A stretch of DNA of 27,263 nt, from positions 1 to 27,263 of the forward strand of contig CAJGDE010000013.1 of the NCBI GenBank assembly GCA_904502135.1. Reading direction: 5' to 3'. This DNA comes from Kiritimatiellia bacterium. Its GTDB lineage: Bacteria > Verrucomicrobiota > Kiritimatiellia > RFP12 > UBA1067. Of this stretch, positions 1-7,955 are shown one piece after another. The notes beneath the pieces were generated by a model. That model made no database searches. It saw nothing but the letters and a program-made list of their open reading frames with translations, and had not been told where the DNA came from. The position numbers were made by a program, and so were the translations under genes. Position 1 is the first letter of the stretch; each line of letters begins with the position of its first letter.

Positions 1-1683
1 ATGATGAAAAAGATTTTTCTTACACTATCTGTTGTTATCGCTTTCTTGTCTGGGTGCACAAAAAGAGAATATTCCGATAACATTCCCATTAGGGCCAAAC
101 TTGACGACATCACCGTAGAAGGCGAGCTTCTCAAGCGGATAGAGCGCAATTTCAACAGGCTTAATAGTCCGCAATACTCTGTCGACAAAGTTTTTAAATC
201 ACCAGCCGCCGGCACAGATCCCTATGGGTGGCCAGGCGACATGGAAGGAAGAACGATTCTCGCGCTGGTTCTTGATGCCCAGGCGACCAAACAAGAAAGT
301 ATCCGCCTTAGGGAAATGCTCGGATGTCTGCCGCAATGGCTCAACCCAAAGGGCTATATGGGGCTAATCCATGAAAATTTCATAGATGAACAGCAGCTCT
401 CAGGCAATGGTTGGATGCTGCGCGCATTGTGTGAATACGCCGAATGGAAAAATGATGAGGCTATGCGACCGATCATACAGAAACTTGCCTCATCTCTTTT
501 TCTACCGTGGAAAGGCGAATATGCCAAATATCCGATAAATCCCAATGAGCGCGTAAAGGGCGTAGGCGAGGCATCTGGACATGCCGTTTCTCTTGTGGGG
601 AAATGGAGGCTCTCTTCAGATATCGGCTGCGTTTTTATCGGCATGGCCGGACTTGCACACGCATACGCCTATTTGAAAGACCCATCTCTACTTGATGTAC
701 TCGACGAAATGATCGCCCGATTTCTCGAAATGGACCTGGTGGCCGTTTACGCTCAAACACATGCGTCGCTTACAGCCATGCGAGGGATAATACGCTACGC
801 TCAAGCAACCGGAAAACTGAAACTTATTGACGAGGTAATTGAGAGGTTTAACCTGTATTGCACGCGGGGCATGACCGAAAACTACGCCAATTACAATTGG
901 TTCGGGCGAAACGATACGTGGACTGAGCCTTGCGCAATAGTAGACTCGTACATAATAGCAGCAGAACTTTGGCGATACACCGGAAACCCACGGTACATAG
1001 AAATAGCCGACCGAATCTACCTCAATGCACTGTGCCGCGCTCAACGCGAAAACGGCGGATTCGGACTTGAAAACTGCCCTGGCAGATATACCATGACAGA
1101 CACTTTGCGCGTACATGACACCGAAGCGCATTGGTGTTGCACAATGCGAGGAGCAGAAGGTTTGGCGGCCGCGGCACGCAATGTCGTATTCCACCGCAAC
1201 AACGAGATATATCTGCCCTTCTTCCGGAATTTCAAAGGTAGGGTCTGCCTTAATGATGGGATGATCGTGTTTGAAGAAAAATACGACATTCCCCTTGGGA
1301 ACGACGTTTACATCAAAATCTTAACAAATGACGTGGGCATAGTAACAATAAATCTCCGCAAGAGCGATTGGATGCAAGAAACCCGTGTCACACTCAACAA
1401 CAAAGAGCTTATTACCGAAAACGAAAACGGATTTTTAAAATTTTCCAAAAGCCTTAAAAGCGGTGATGAAATAAAATTCTCCTTTAGACGCTCCCGCCGA
1501 TGGGAGGATGTCATAAACACCGACAACTCCCCAAACCGGAAAAGAGCTTTTTACGGCCCATTACAATTGGGCTCGTTAGATAAAACAGAAGATATAAATA
1601 AACTCTCACCAATATATCACTTGCTGAATCCTGAAATCTCCAAGAAAAACTCCGGAGAAATCCAAATACTCTTTAGCAAATGA
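1..1683 (+). CDS. GH127-like glycoside hydrolase lipoprotein (putative beta-L-arabinofuranosidase, DUF1680 type)
   Basis: A 560-residue protein with a lipoprotein signal: Lys3-Lys4, a hydrophobic stretch, then LSGC with Cys19 as the lipidated residue, so it is probably anchored in an envelope membrane. The body is alpha-helical and resembles the (alpha/alpha)6 barrel of family GH127/DUF1680. Members such as HypBA1 use a Glu-x-Cys plus a Cys-Cys pair to hold zinc and present a catalytic Cys. Here E309-P-C311 (in TWTEPCAIVDSYIIAAELW) and C379-C380 (in EAHWCCTMRG) are 68 residues apart, close to the family spacing. The C-terminal part (about 400-560) looks like the usual beta-rich domain. The likely role is removal of arabinofuranose or a related sugar from plant or microbial glycans. 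The exact substrate cannot be read from the sequence. The start is the first base of the window, so its RBS and promoter are not visible; Met2 is an alternative start. Confidence 0.72.
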   Translation: MMKKIFLTLSVVIAFLSGCTKREYSDNIPIRAKLDDITVEGELLKRIERNFNRLNSPQYSVDKVFKSPAAGTDPYGWPGDMEGRTILALVLDAQATKQESIRLREMLGCLPQWLNPKGYMGLIHENFIDEQQLSGNGWMLRALCEYAEWKNDEAMRPIIQKLASSLFLPWKGEYAKYPINPNERVKGVGEASGHAVSLVGKWRLSSDIGCVFIGMAGLAHAYAYLKDPSLLDVLDEMIARFLEMDLVAVYAQTHASLTAMRGIIRYAQATGKLKLIDEVIERFNLYCTRGMTENYANYNWFGRNDTWTEPCAIVDSYIIAAELWRYTGNPRYIEIADRIYLNALCRAQRENGGFGLENCPGRYTMTDTLRVHDTEAHWCCTMRGAEGLAAAARNVVFHRNNEIYLPFFRNFKGRVCLNDGMIVFEEKYDIPLGNDVYIKILTNDVGIVTINLRKSDWMQETRVTLNNKELITENENGFLKFSKSLKSGDEIKFSFRRSRRWEDVINTDNSPNRKRAFYGPLQLGSLDKTEDINKLSPIYHLLNPEISKKNSGEIQILFSK

Positions 1684-1723
1684 CCTCTCGCGCCGCGGGA
1701 TATGAAGTGCCGCCAGATCCGCT

Positions 1724-1760
1724 GACAGATGAAGCGATGGAGGTGCAGAAAGCATCTGTC
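1724..1760. terminator. Stem-loop between convergent genes, possible bidirectional terminator
   Basis: A perfect 8-bp inverted repeat, GACAGATG (1724-1731) and CATCTGTC (1753-1760), with a 21-nt loop. It lies in the 109-nt gap between the converging lipoprotein and kinase genes. Neither strand has a clear U-tract after the stem, so it is not a textbook rho-independent terminator. A role at the 3' end of one or both transcripts is inferred from position. Confidence 0.35.
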
Positions 1761-1792
1761 GAACCGCACGAAGAGCGAAACTACGGCGCATT

Positions 1793-2515
1793 TTATGCAT
1801 ACGGCAAAGAAACTGTAAAAACGCTTCCTTTATCAGGAGTGGAATCCAATGTAATTTCACCCTTATGAAGCCTTACCGCATTACGCACTATAGATAGCCC
1901 AAGACCCGTGCCGCCGGATTTCCGAGATCTGCTTTTATCGACACGGTAAAAACGCTCAAAGATCCGCTCATGATGATCTTTCTCAATCCCGATTCCTGTA
2001 TCGCTCACCGTAAGCGTCATGTGGCCTCGGTCATAGTCTAACTTTATGTCAACAATTCCGCCCGGCCTATTGTAGTGTATTGCGTTAATGACAAGATTTG
2101 AAACGATCGCCTCGAGAAAATGCTCACTCCCTCGGACGATGCGTGTTGACTCAAGCGGCGTAGAAAGAGTAAGCGTAACAGAATCTTCATTCGCTAAAGG
2201 TCTCAGCGCCTCAACCGCCTCACGCACGAGCCTTACAAAATCGACATCGTCTTTTTCAATCTGCGAACCTGAATCTAATTGCGAGATGGCGATTATATCC
2301 GCTATAAGTCTTGTCATCCGCCTTGATTCCATAAGAATAATATCAAGGAACTTTTTTCGATCCTCTTCTTTGACGACATCGCTCTTAAGTAGCTCCGCCG
2401 CGCCCGATATGGCCTGAAGCGGTGTTTTCAATTCATGCGAAACATTAGCGGTGAACTCGCGCCGCATATTCTCAAAGCGCGACATGAAAAGGCGTTTAAA
2501 AAACCTATGAATCAT
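1793..2515 (-). CDS. phoR: PhoR-like histidine kinase lacking sensor and membrane domains
   Basis: A 240-residue kinase core. The H-box is FTANVSHELKTPL with phospho-acceptor His27. It is followed by the dimerisation helices and an HATPase domain with N-box NLVINAIHY, G1 DTGIGI, F-box FERFYRVDKSRS and G2 GGTGLGLSIV, as in PhoR-type kinases. Family members normally have membrane helices and a PAS domain before the H-box; here only about 20 residues precede it. The ATG at 2515 overlaps the end of the response-regulator gene by 11 nt and has a GGGGG Shine-Dalgarno-like run just upstream. A TTG at 2539 would add only 8 residues. As third gene of the nptA-phoB-phoR-like operon it should phosphorylate the neighbouring regulator. 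How it senses phosphate is unclear; the PhoU-like tail of the co-transcribed transporter is an obvious candidate input. The symbol is by context. Confidence 0.8.
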   Translation of the reverse strand: MIHRFFKRLFMSRFENMRREFTANVSHELKTPLQAISGAAELLKSDVVKEEDRKKFLDIILMESRRMTRLIADIIAISQLDSGSQIEKDDVDFVRLVREAVEALRPLANEDSVTLTLSTPLESTRIVRGSEHFLEAIVSNLVINAIHYNRPGGIVDIKLDYDRGHMTLTVSDTGIGIEKDHHERIFERFYRVDKSRSRKSGGTGLGLSIVRNAVRLHKGEITLDSTPDKGSVFTVSLPYA

Positions 2516-3173
2516 ATCTGACCCCCAATTTATACCCAACTCCGCGAACTGTCTCTATTGCATCCACCCGATCCAGTTTCGCCCTTAAGCTGGCAATATG
2601 CATATCTACCGTGCGGGTTTCAAGAACGCCCCCTCCCCATACACGCTCTAAAAGGAGATCTCTTGAAAACACTCGCTTGGGCGACGAAAGAAAAATTTCA
2701 AGTAGAGCAAACTCTTTTTTGGTAAGCTCGATATTTCTGCCCGACACCGTGACCATATGCTCTAACTTGTCAAGAACAATGTCGCCGAATACCAACTTTT
2801 CAGACTCCGTCGCCGCACTTCTGCGCAACATAGCCTTGACTCTGCTTATCAACTCCATCATGCTGAAAGGCTTGGCGAGATAATCGTCAGCCCCGAGATC
2901 AAGACCTTTTACTCTGTCAAACTCAGACCCTTTTGCGCTGGCGATAATGACAAATGTTCGCGGCGAACACTCTTTAAGCTTTTTCATCACCTCAAGACCG
3001 TCCGCTCCACCGGGCAACATCAGATCAAGAATTACCAACGCCGGCGCATTTTCACGTACGGCATTAAAGAAATCCTCAACTTCCGCAAAGCCGCGCGATT
3101 TCAAGCCTGCGGACTCAAGCGCGTAGACTTCAAGCTCGCGGATCGATGTGTCGTCTTCCAGTATGTAAATCAT
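2505..3173 (-). CDS. phoB: PhoB-like OmpR-family response regulator
   Basis: A 222-residue two-domain regulator. The N-terminal receiver has the acidic pair E6-D7-D8, phospho-acceptor Asp50 (VILDLMLPGG), Ser79 at the switch position and Lys101 (YLAKPFS). The C-terminal winged helix (about 125-220) carries ELTKKEFALLEIFLSSP and TRTVDMHIASLRAKL, which are typical of the OmpR/PhoB DNA-binding domain. It starts 10 nt after the transporter stop and ends overlapping the kinase gene, so the three genes are co-transcribed. Linkage to a Na/Pi symporter, a PhoR-type kinase and an 11-bp repeated promoter element supports a phosphate regulator, as opposed to another OmpR-family member. Confidence 0.85.
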   Translation of the reverse strand: MIYILEDDTSIRELEVYALESAGLKSRGFAEVEDFFNAVRENAPALVILDLMLPGGADGLEVMKKLKECSPRTFVIIASAKGSEFDRVKGLDLGADDYLAKPFSMMELISRVKAMLRRSAATESEKLVFGDIVLDKLEHMVTVSGRNIELTKKEFALLEIFLSSPKRVFSRDLLLERVWGGGVLETRTVDMHIASLRAKLDRVDAIETVRGVGYKLGVRYDS

Positions 3174-3183
3174 ATCTTTTGAA

Positions 3184-4857
3184 TTATATCAGAAATTTGG
3201 CCCTGGAGGCTATATTTTCCAAATGGCGCGCCACGTCGCGCACTGCAAAGACAACGCTGATATAATCAACCGCGACCGTCTCGCCTATCACTTGGATGCC
3301 GGCCGAACCTAAACGCAGAGCTCCTTCAATAGACTTATCCAACTCCTCCACCATCGATTTTACTTCGGCGGCCGCATTACTTTCTCCTGCTAAAGACGCC
3401 ATCGTTTTCGAGAAAATCTCCTTAAGCGCGCTCTTAAACTGCGCAATCTTATCGCAAGCATCTTTCGTAAGCCCGTTCGCCGTTCTTACGGCGTTTGATT
3501 TTGAAAAGACGATAATGCCCAGATCCGCGATTCTCTCGGCATCATTGATACAATGAATTATCTCTGGAAGTATGCGGGACTGACTCTCGCTTACGCTTCT
3601 TTTGGAAAGGTTCGAAAGATAATTGCGCACCGTTTCGCGGTTGGCGTCAACCTCCTGTTCTGCACGGGTGATCTCATCTTCGGTAACATCCGTCTTTTTC
3701 ACGCAATTGCCTATTGAAACGGAAAGGATGCGCCAACTTTTTCTAACCAAATGCTCAAGAGCGCGCACCGAGGCCTCTATTGCGAGAGCCGGCGCATCTA
3801 AAAGACGCGGCTCAAGCTCGACGGTCCGCTGAAACTTCGGCCCTGGTATCACCTTTTCCGTGACCCACGCGATCATGGGAATAAACATTGATAAAACACA
3901 AACGGTCGTTACATTGAAAAGCGAATGCGCCATGGCGACGAATCGGCCAGGATTATCACCCATAAGGGAATTTCCCGCGACAAACTTGTCCACCGCAACA
4001 TAAAACGCTGGAGCTAAAGCCTTTGCGCTTTCCATCGTCCAGGCAAACGATAGCAAGATTATAGTCGTGCCGAAAACATTAAATAGCGCGTGGGCCAAAG
4101 CTGTTCGCCTTGCATTCGCGTTTGTGCCGATTGACGCTAAAAGCGCCGTTACGGTAGTTCCGATGTTGTCGCCGAAAACTATCGGCACAGCCGTCCAGAC
4201 CGATATTACGCCGCTTTCCGCAAGCGCGATTGTAATTCCGATTGTCGCGGAAGAACTTTGCACGAGGACGGTGCATGCGGTTCCGATGGCAACCGCTCCG
4301 AGAATGTGGCTAAACTGCATTGAAGAGCCTTCTAACGGCGTGCAATCGAACGACGAGAAAATTTTGAGAAACTCAGGATTCTTCGCAAGCTCTTTTAATT
4401 CAGCGCTCATAAACGACATCCCGAAAAAGAGAAAGCCAAAACCGAGAAGCGTTTTCAGCGTCCCCCTAATGGAAGCTCTTTTTGCGATTAATAGCCCCGT
4501 CACGGCAATAATGATCGATGGCAGCGCCAAACTGTCAAGTTTCAGAGAAACAAGCTGCCCAGTAATCGTCGTTCCGATATTCGCGCCGAAAATCACTCCT
4601 ATCGCTTGGACGAGGTTCAAAAGCCCGGCATTGACAAAGCCGACCGTCATTACGGTTGTCGCACTTGAGCTTTGAATAATCCCGGTTACGATAGTGCCCG
4701 TCAATATAGAAAGAAATCGATTTCTCGTCATAAACGATAAAATCGACTTAAGTTTTTCTCCCGCTATCTGCTGGAGACCGTCCGACATAAGGCCCATGCC
4801 ATAAACGAAGATGGCAAGCCCGCCCGTTACAGTTATTATAGTATCAATGTTAATCAT
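3184..4857 (-). CDS. Na+/phosphate cotransporter with C-terminal PhoU-like domain (NptA family)
   Basis: A 557-residue inner-membrane protein. It has two inverted Na/Pi-cotransporter repeats, each with the family signature: QSSSA at 62-66 and 200-204, paired with GANIGTT (91-97) and GDNIGTT (229-235). About eight hydrophobic segments fill residues 1-345. The rest, about 350-557, is a charged helical region like the PhoU domain found in bacterial members (PF02690 plus PF01895). It should import inorganic phosphate with sodium. It is the first gene of the phosphate operon. The ATG at 4857 has no Shine-Dalgarno sequence, and a TATAAT ends only 7 nt upstream, so the mRNA may be nearly leaderless. 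No pst genes are visible in the window. Confidence 0.88.
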   Translation of the reverse strand: MINIDTIITVTGGLAIFVYGMGLMSDGLQQIAGEKLKSILSFMTRNRFLSILTGTIVTGIIQSSSATTVMTVGFVNAGLLNLVQAIGVIFGANIGTTITGQLVSLKLDSLALPSIIIAVTGLLIAKRASIRGTLKTLLGFGFLFFGMSFMSAELKELAKNPEFLKIFSSFDCTPLEGSSMQFSHILGAVAIGTACTVLVQSSSATIGITIALAESGVISVWTAVPIVFGDNIGTTVTALLASIGTNANARRTALAHALFNVFGTTIILLSFAWTMESAKALAPAFYVAVDKFVAGNSLMGDNPGRFVAMAHSLFNVTTVCVLSMFIPMIAWVTEKVIPGPKFQRTVELEPRLLDAPALAIEASVRALEHLVRKSWRILSVSIGNCVKKTDVTEDEITRAEQEVDANRETVRNYLSNLSKRSVSESQSRILPEIIHCINDAERIADLGIIVFSKSNAVRTANGLTKDACDKIAQFKSALKEIFSKTMASLAGESNAAAEVKSMVEELDKSIEGALRLGSAGIQVIGETVAVDYISVVFAVRDVARHLENIASRAKFLI

Positions 4858-4864
4858 GGCCGAT

Positions 4865-4919
4865 ATTATACATCAACAGTGTAATAGAACGGTAAGCGGA
4901 ATGTAAAATTTATGTAAAA
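4865..4919 (-). promoter_or_regulatory. Promoter with four tandem 11-bp half-sites (Pho-box-like) for the phosphate operon
   Basis: On the plus strand GTAA occurs at 4881, 4892, 4903 and 4914, exactly 11 bp apart; on the transcribed minus strand this is four TTAC units. The two distal units are nearly perfect copies: ATGTAAAA at 4901-4908 and 4912-4919. A perfect TATAAT lies at 4870-4865 and no good -35 is present. That is the expected layout for PhoB activation, where tandem 11-bp direct repeats replace the -35. The period matches known Pho boxes in several phyla; the unit sequence here (TTTTACAT-AAA) is closer to Bacillus-type TTAACA units than to the E. coli unit. Binding by the encoded PhoB is inferred. 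Confidence 0.7.
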
Positions 4920-4946
4920 CGCGTCAGATAGCAAATATGCATTCAG

Positions 4947-4983
4947 CCCCTTTGTTATGCTCCATTCGCATATCCCAAAGAGG
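4947..4983 (-). terminator. Two-part stem-loop after the last gene of the glycan operon
   Basis: Read on the minus strand, CCTCTTTG (4983-4976) pairs with CAAAGGGG (4954-4947), 8 bp with one G-U pair. Inside it TATGC (4972-4968) pairs with GCATA (4960-4956) around a 7-nt loop. The structure begins about 22 nt after the stop at 5006. No U-run follows, so it may stall or protect the 3' end, or be rho-assisted, and may not be an intrinsic terminator. Confidence 0.45.
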
Positions 4984-5005
4984 CGGCCGATTTTTCTTGT
5001 TTCAC

Positions 5006-6130
5006 CTATTTTGTATTGGTAATATTTAGTACGGCCTGCATTCGCATTAAAAAATTCTCCTTGGAAAAACGTTTCGCATTAATGCGGCAACTCACCTCAT
5101 CCCATTGCATTTTTTCAAAATGCTCTATGGCCTCACACAGAGAAGCAGATGTCGCCTCCATGAAAAAAGTTCCTGTCTGACCATCAACAACAGTTTCCAA
5201 CGCTCCACCCTTACCGAATGCGACAACCGGCACACCGGCAGCTTGTACTTCAACGGGAACAATCCCGAAGTCTTCTATCCCTGGGAAAAGAAGAGCCTTC
5301 GCATTCGAATATACACCGCGCAACTCATCGTCCGATACGCGACCGAGAAAAATGACATTATTGCGGGCTTCAACTCTTCGCAAAAGTCTTTCGCGCATCT
5401 TCCCGTTTCCGACTACAACAAGCTTACGGTTCATCTTAAGACAGGCTTCGACGGCGAGATCTGGACGCTTATAATCGCGAAGCTCGCCTGCGTAAAGATA
5501 ATACGACTTAGGCTCAAAAGGAAATGACTGCGGCAAGGCGCCCGACTCGTTAAAGAACTCGATATCAACGGGAGGGTGAACAACGACTGAATCGCGATTG
5601 TAAATACGCTTAATACGATCGGCTACGAAAGCGGAATTGGCGACAAACGTGTCGACCGATTCGGCGCTTTTCAAATCTTCGCATCGCATGTAGGGCGTAA
5701 AAAGCTTCATCGCAATTTTCCCGCCGACTCCCGACGCGCGATAATAGTCATCGTACATATCCCACACATACCGCATCGGCGTATGACAATAACAGATATG
5801 GCGCGCTCCAGCGGGTTTGCGTATTCCTTTTATGGGCCCCGATTCGCTGGAGACGATGAGATCGTAGCCGTCAAGATTAAGGGATCGCGTCGCCGCCGGC
5901 ATTAGCGGCAAATACGCCTGCGGATGCCTTCGGCCAAGAGGCAGACGGGCGATAAAACTTTCTGTTACCCTATGCCCCTTCCAACTCAACCCTCGTACCT
6001 TCTCCCTCATCTCCTTCCCAAATGCATGCGTGAAAATATCCGCCTCGGGCAATATCTCACCTAGCGCAGCAAGCACCTTCTCGCCTCCGCGCATATTAGT
6101 TAGCCAGTAATGCAACAACGCCGTTTTCAT
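5006..6130 (-). CDS. Family 4 glycosyltransferase (WbaZ-like)
   Basis: A 374-residue GT-B fold enzyme. The N-terminus (MKTALLHYWLTNMRGGEKVL) has the GGEK acceptor-side motif at 15-18, as in WbaZ-type mannosyl/rhamnosyl transferases. The C-terminal half has the nucleotide-sugar signature with E286 and E294 (E-x7-E) in PGIEDFGIVPVEVQAAGVP. It probably adds a hexose or deoxyhexose to a growing glycan at the cytoplasmic face. It overlaps the preceding glycosyltransferase gene by ATGA (6130-6127) and is the last gene of the long operon; a stem-loop follows. Donor and acceptor cannot be told from the sequence. Confidence 0.85.
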   Translation of the reverse strand: MKTALLHYWLTNMRGGEKVLAALGEILPEADIFTHAFGKEMREKVRGLSWKGHRVTESFIARLPLGRRHPQAYLPLMPAATRSLNLDGYDLIVSSESGPIKGIRKPAGARHICYCHTPMRYVWDMYDDYYRASGVGGKIAMKLFTPYMRCEDLKSAESVDTFVANSAFVADRIKRIYNRDSVVVHPPVDIEFFNESGALPQSFPFEPKSYYLYAGELRDYKRPDLAVEACLKMNRKLVVVGNGKMRERLLRRVEARNNVIFLGRVSDDELRGVYSNAKALLFPGIEDFGIVPVEVQAAGVPVVAFGKGGALETVVDGQTGTFFMEATSASLCEAIEHFEKMQWDEVSCRINAKRFSKENFLMRMQAVLNITNTK

Positions 6131-7068
6131 GCCACATTCTCCACCATAAGTTCAGCAAGCCTATCCGAATCTTCGACAGGAAACATTTTAGCATTGCTAC
6201 AATCCCTGAGGACATCTCGGTTACCAGGGCAGTCAGAAGCAATAATGCTTCTTCCGCGAGCAACCGCCTCAAGCAGAAGATACGGCATTCCTTCCCAACG
6301 GCTCGGCGCAATAAGCGTTTGCCCGCATGTCATATAAACACCGGCATCGGGGATTTCGCCGGCAAACTCGACAAGATCGGAAATTCCCTTTTCAATGACA
6401 AATCTTTTCATTTCCTCAAGGGTCGTTCCGCCACCGATCAGAAGTGTTCTTTTCCCTATCGCACGCAATTCCTGTTGCGCAAGATCGATCGCCTTAACAA
6501 GAATATCCTGCCCCTTCTGAAAATCGAACCTCGCAATACAGACATAGGAGAATTCGTTTTCGCGATACTTAAGACCGACGGAAGCCTTCAAGCCTGACAC
6601 ATCAATAGAATTCGCCTCGACTGCAACGGGCAGATTCGATCCGTAAAGCCTTTTTATATCTCCTTTGTCCGTTTCTGTCAGAGCGATCAATGTGTCGCAT
6701 TTGCGATAGAGCCATCTTTCGAGCGACAATCGGACAAGCCGCTTCGCGCGGTTTGAAAAAGATTTCGGGAGAAAATCATACTTCCGCAAGTGAATACCGT
6801 GAACGGTGAAAATAACTCGGCCATGCGGTCTCACAAATGGGTTACGAAAAAGTTGCAGAAGCGCCTTCAAATGGTTGACGTGTATCACCTCCGCCCCCCA
6901 GGTATTCATCTTCGCCGCCGCACATTCACCGCTATCCGAGAAGAACACCCGTGTTTCATCATTCGGATACGCCGCCATCTGCCGGCGAACATACTCCATT
7001 CCCCCGCCAACGGAATCACGATCAATTAGATAGGCAATTTTCATCAAAGCAACTCTATTATACCTCAT
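6127..7068 (-). CDS. Family 4 glycosyltransferase
   Basis: A 313-residue GT4 enzyme of the GT-B fold. The N-terminal domain begins MKIAYLIDRDSVGGGMEYV (glycine-rich acceptor loop). The C-terminal domain has YVCIARFDFQKGQDILVKA followed by PSRWEGMPYLLLEAVARG, where the two Glu form the usual E-x7-E nucleotide-sugar site. The given ATG at 7068 overlaps the previous stop as ATGA, a pattern repeated in this operon. The ATG at 7044 (MKIAYL) matches the family N-terminus better and may be the true start. The enzyme is somewhat short for the family. Its sugar specificity is unknown; context suggests assembly of a rhamnose-containing glycan. Confidence 0.83.
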   Translation of the reverse strand: MRYNRVALMKIAYLIDRDSVGGGMEYVRRQMAAYPNDETRVFFSDSGECAAAKMNTWGAEVIHVNHLKALLQLFRNPFVRPHGRVIFTVHGIHLRKYDFLPKSFSNRAKRLVRLSLERWLYRKCDTLIALTETDKGDIKRLYGSNLPVAVEANSIDVSGLKASVGLKYRENEFSYVCIARFDFQKGQDILVKAIDLAQQELRAIGKRTLLIGGGTTLEEMKRFVIEKGISDLVEFAGEIPDAGVYMTCGQTLIAPSRWEGMPYLLLEAVARGRSIIASDCPGNRDVLRDCSNAKMFPVEDSDRLAELMVENVA

Positions 7069-7955
7069 GCAAACATAATCAGAGCCAGATTGCGGATTAA
7101 TCCATGCTTAAAAAGTCTATGACGAAAAATTCTCAAACGCCGCTGAAGCCATCCGCATGTCAATAAAGTCGAAAGCGCCACTGCGCATTCTGGCGCCTCA
7201 TTTCCGAACCTCTCGACAAAGGCAGAAGCTTCTTCAATATTTGACACAAGACGCATGCGCCAGGATGCACTTCCGTCAAGCAGTCGTTTCCAAAAATGAT
7301 GTACGCCATAAGTCGTCGCCCCGATAACATTCTTATCGTGCTGCCGATATAAATAAAGAGGTTCATCCACAAAGCCAATTTGGCCGAATGCTGAAGCAAC
7401 AAGAACGATCCATGAATCGTGCAATAATGCTTTTCTGGGAACGCGCCCAGCCTTCTCGCGCAACGCAGCATTAAATAACATCGAATTACCAGCCACAAAA
7501 TTCTGCATCAAAAGCCGATTAAACTTCAAGCCCTTTTTGACCTCAATATTCTGCCTTGACAACACTGTACCTGACTTACAATTCAGTTTTACATCTGTCA
7601 CGTAACCGTTACAAAACACAAGGAGAGGAATATTCTTGCCATATATCTTTTCCAGTTCATACATTTTGTCAAAACACTTTACCAACTTATCTTTATCCCA
7701 GACATCATCCTGATCTGAAAATGCGACATAATCACCATGCGATTCCGTCAGCATTGCACTAAAATTTTCCCGCACACCGCTACCATCAATATCTTCCCGC
7801 CGTATAAGATTGACGGTAACCGCTCTCTGCGCCAAAATCGAATCAATCTGTTCCTTCAACATTGCCGCATCCGGGCGATACGTTGCCAAAAGGACATCAA
7901 CTTGAGGGCAAAGCGGCAATATGTTTGTCCCATAATCCAAGGCCGCAATCCCCAA
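7065..7955 (-). CDS. Family 2 glycosyltransferase, rhamnosyltransferase-like
   Basis: A 296-residue GT-A enzyme. VDVLLATYRPDAAMLKEQID is the typical start of dTDP-rhamnosyltransferase-like GT2 proteins, and HGDYVAFSDQDDVWDKDKL holds the metal/nucleotide-binding acidic cluster. The gene begins directly after the rfbD stop at a TTG (7955), with AAGGA about 7 nt upstream. An internal TTG nearer the conserved VDVLL is also possible, so the first 15 or so residues are uncertain. Placement next to rfbD, rfbA and rfbC supports dTDP-L-rhamnose as donor, by context only. The protein lacks the long C-terminal extension of some rhamnosyltransferases. Confidence 0.8.
   Translation of the reverse strand: MGIAALDYGTNILPLCPQVDVLLATYRPDAAMLKEQIDSILAQRAVTVNLIRREDIDGSGVRENFSAMLTESHGDYVAFSDQDDVWDKDKLVKCFDKMYELEKIYGKNIPLLVFCNGYVTDVKLNCKSGTVLSRQNIEVKKGLKFNRLLMQNFVAGNSMLFNAALREKAGRVPRKALLHDSWIVLVASAFGQIGFVDEPLYLYRQHDKNVIGATTYGVHHFWKRLLDGSASWRMRLVSNIEEASAFVERFGNEAPECAVALSTLLTCGWLQRRLRIFRHRLFKHGLIRNLALIMFA

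Noticed and set aside
1680..1868. 62-codon plus-strand reading frame overlapping the lipoprotein stop
   Set aside because: It runs into the 3' end of the kinase gene on the other strand, has no family resemblance and contains the 8-bp inverted repeat; chance frame.
4067..4675. 202-codon plus-strand reading frame
   Set aside because: Antisense shadow of the Na/Pi cotransporter; no ribosome site or family features.
7057..7062. TATAAT just before the GT4 gene as an internal promoter
   Set aside because: No -35 at a sensible distance, and the gene overlaps the one before it, so co-transcription is more likely.
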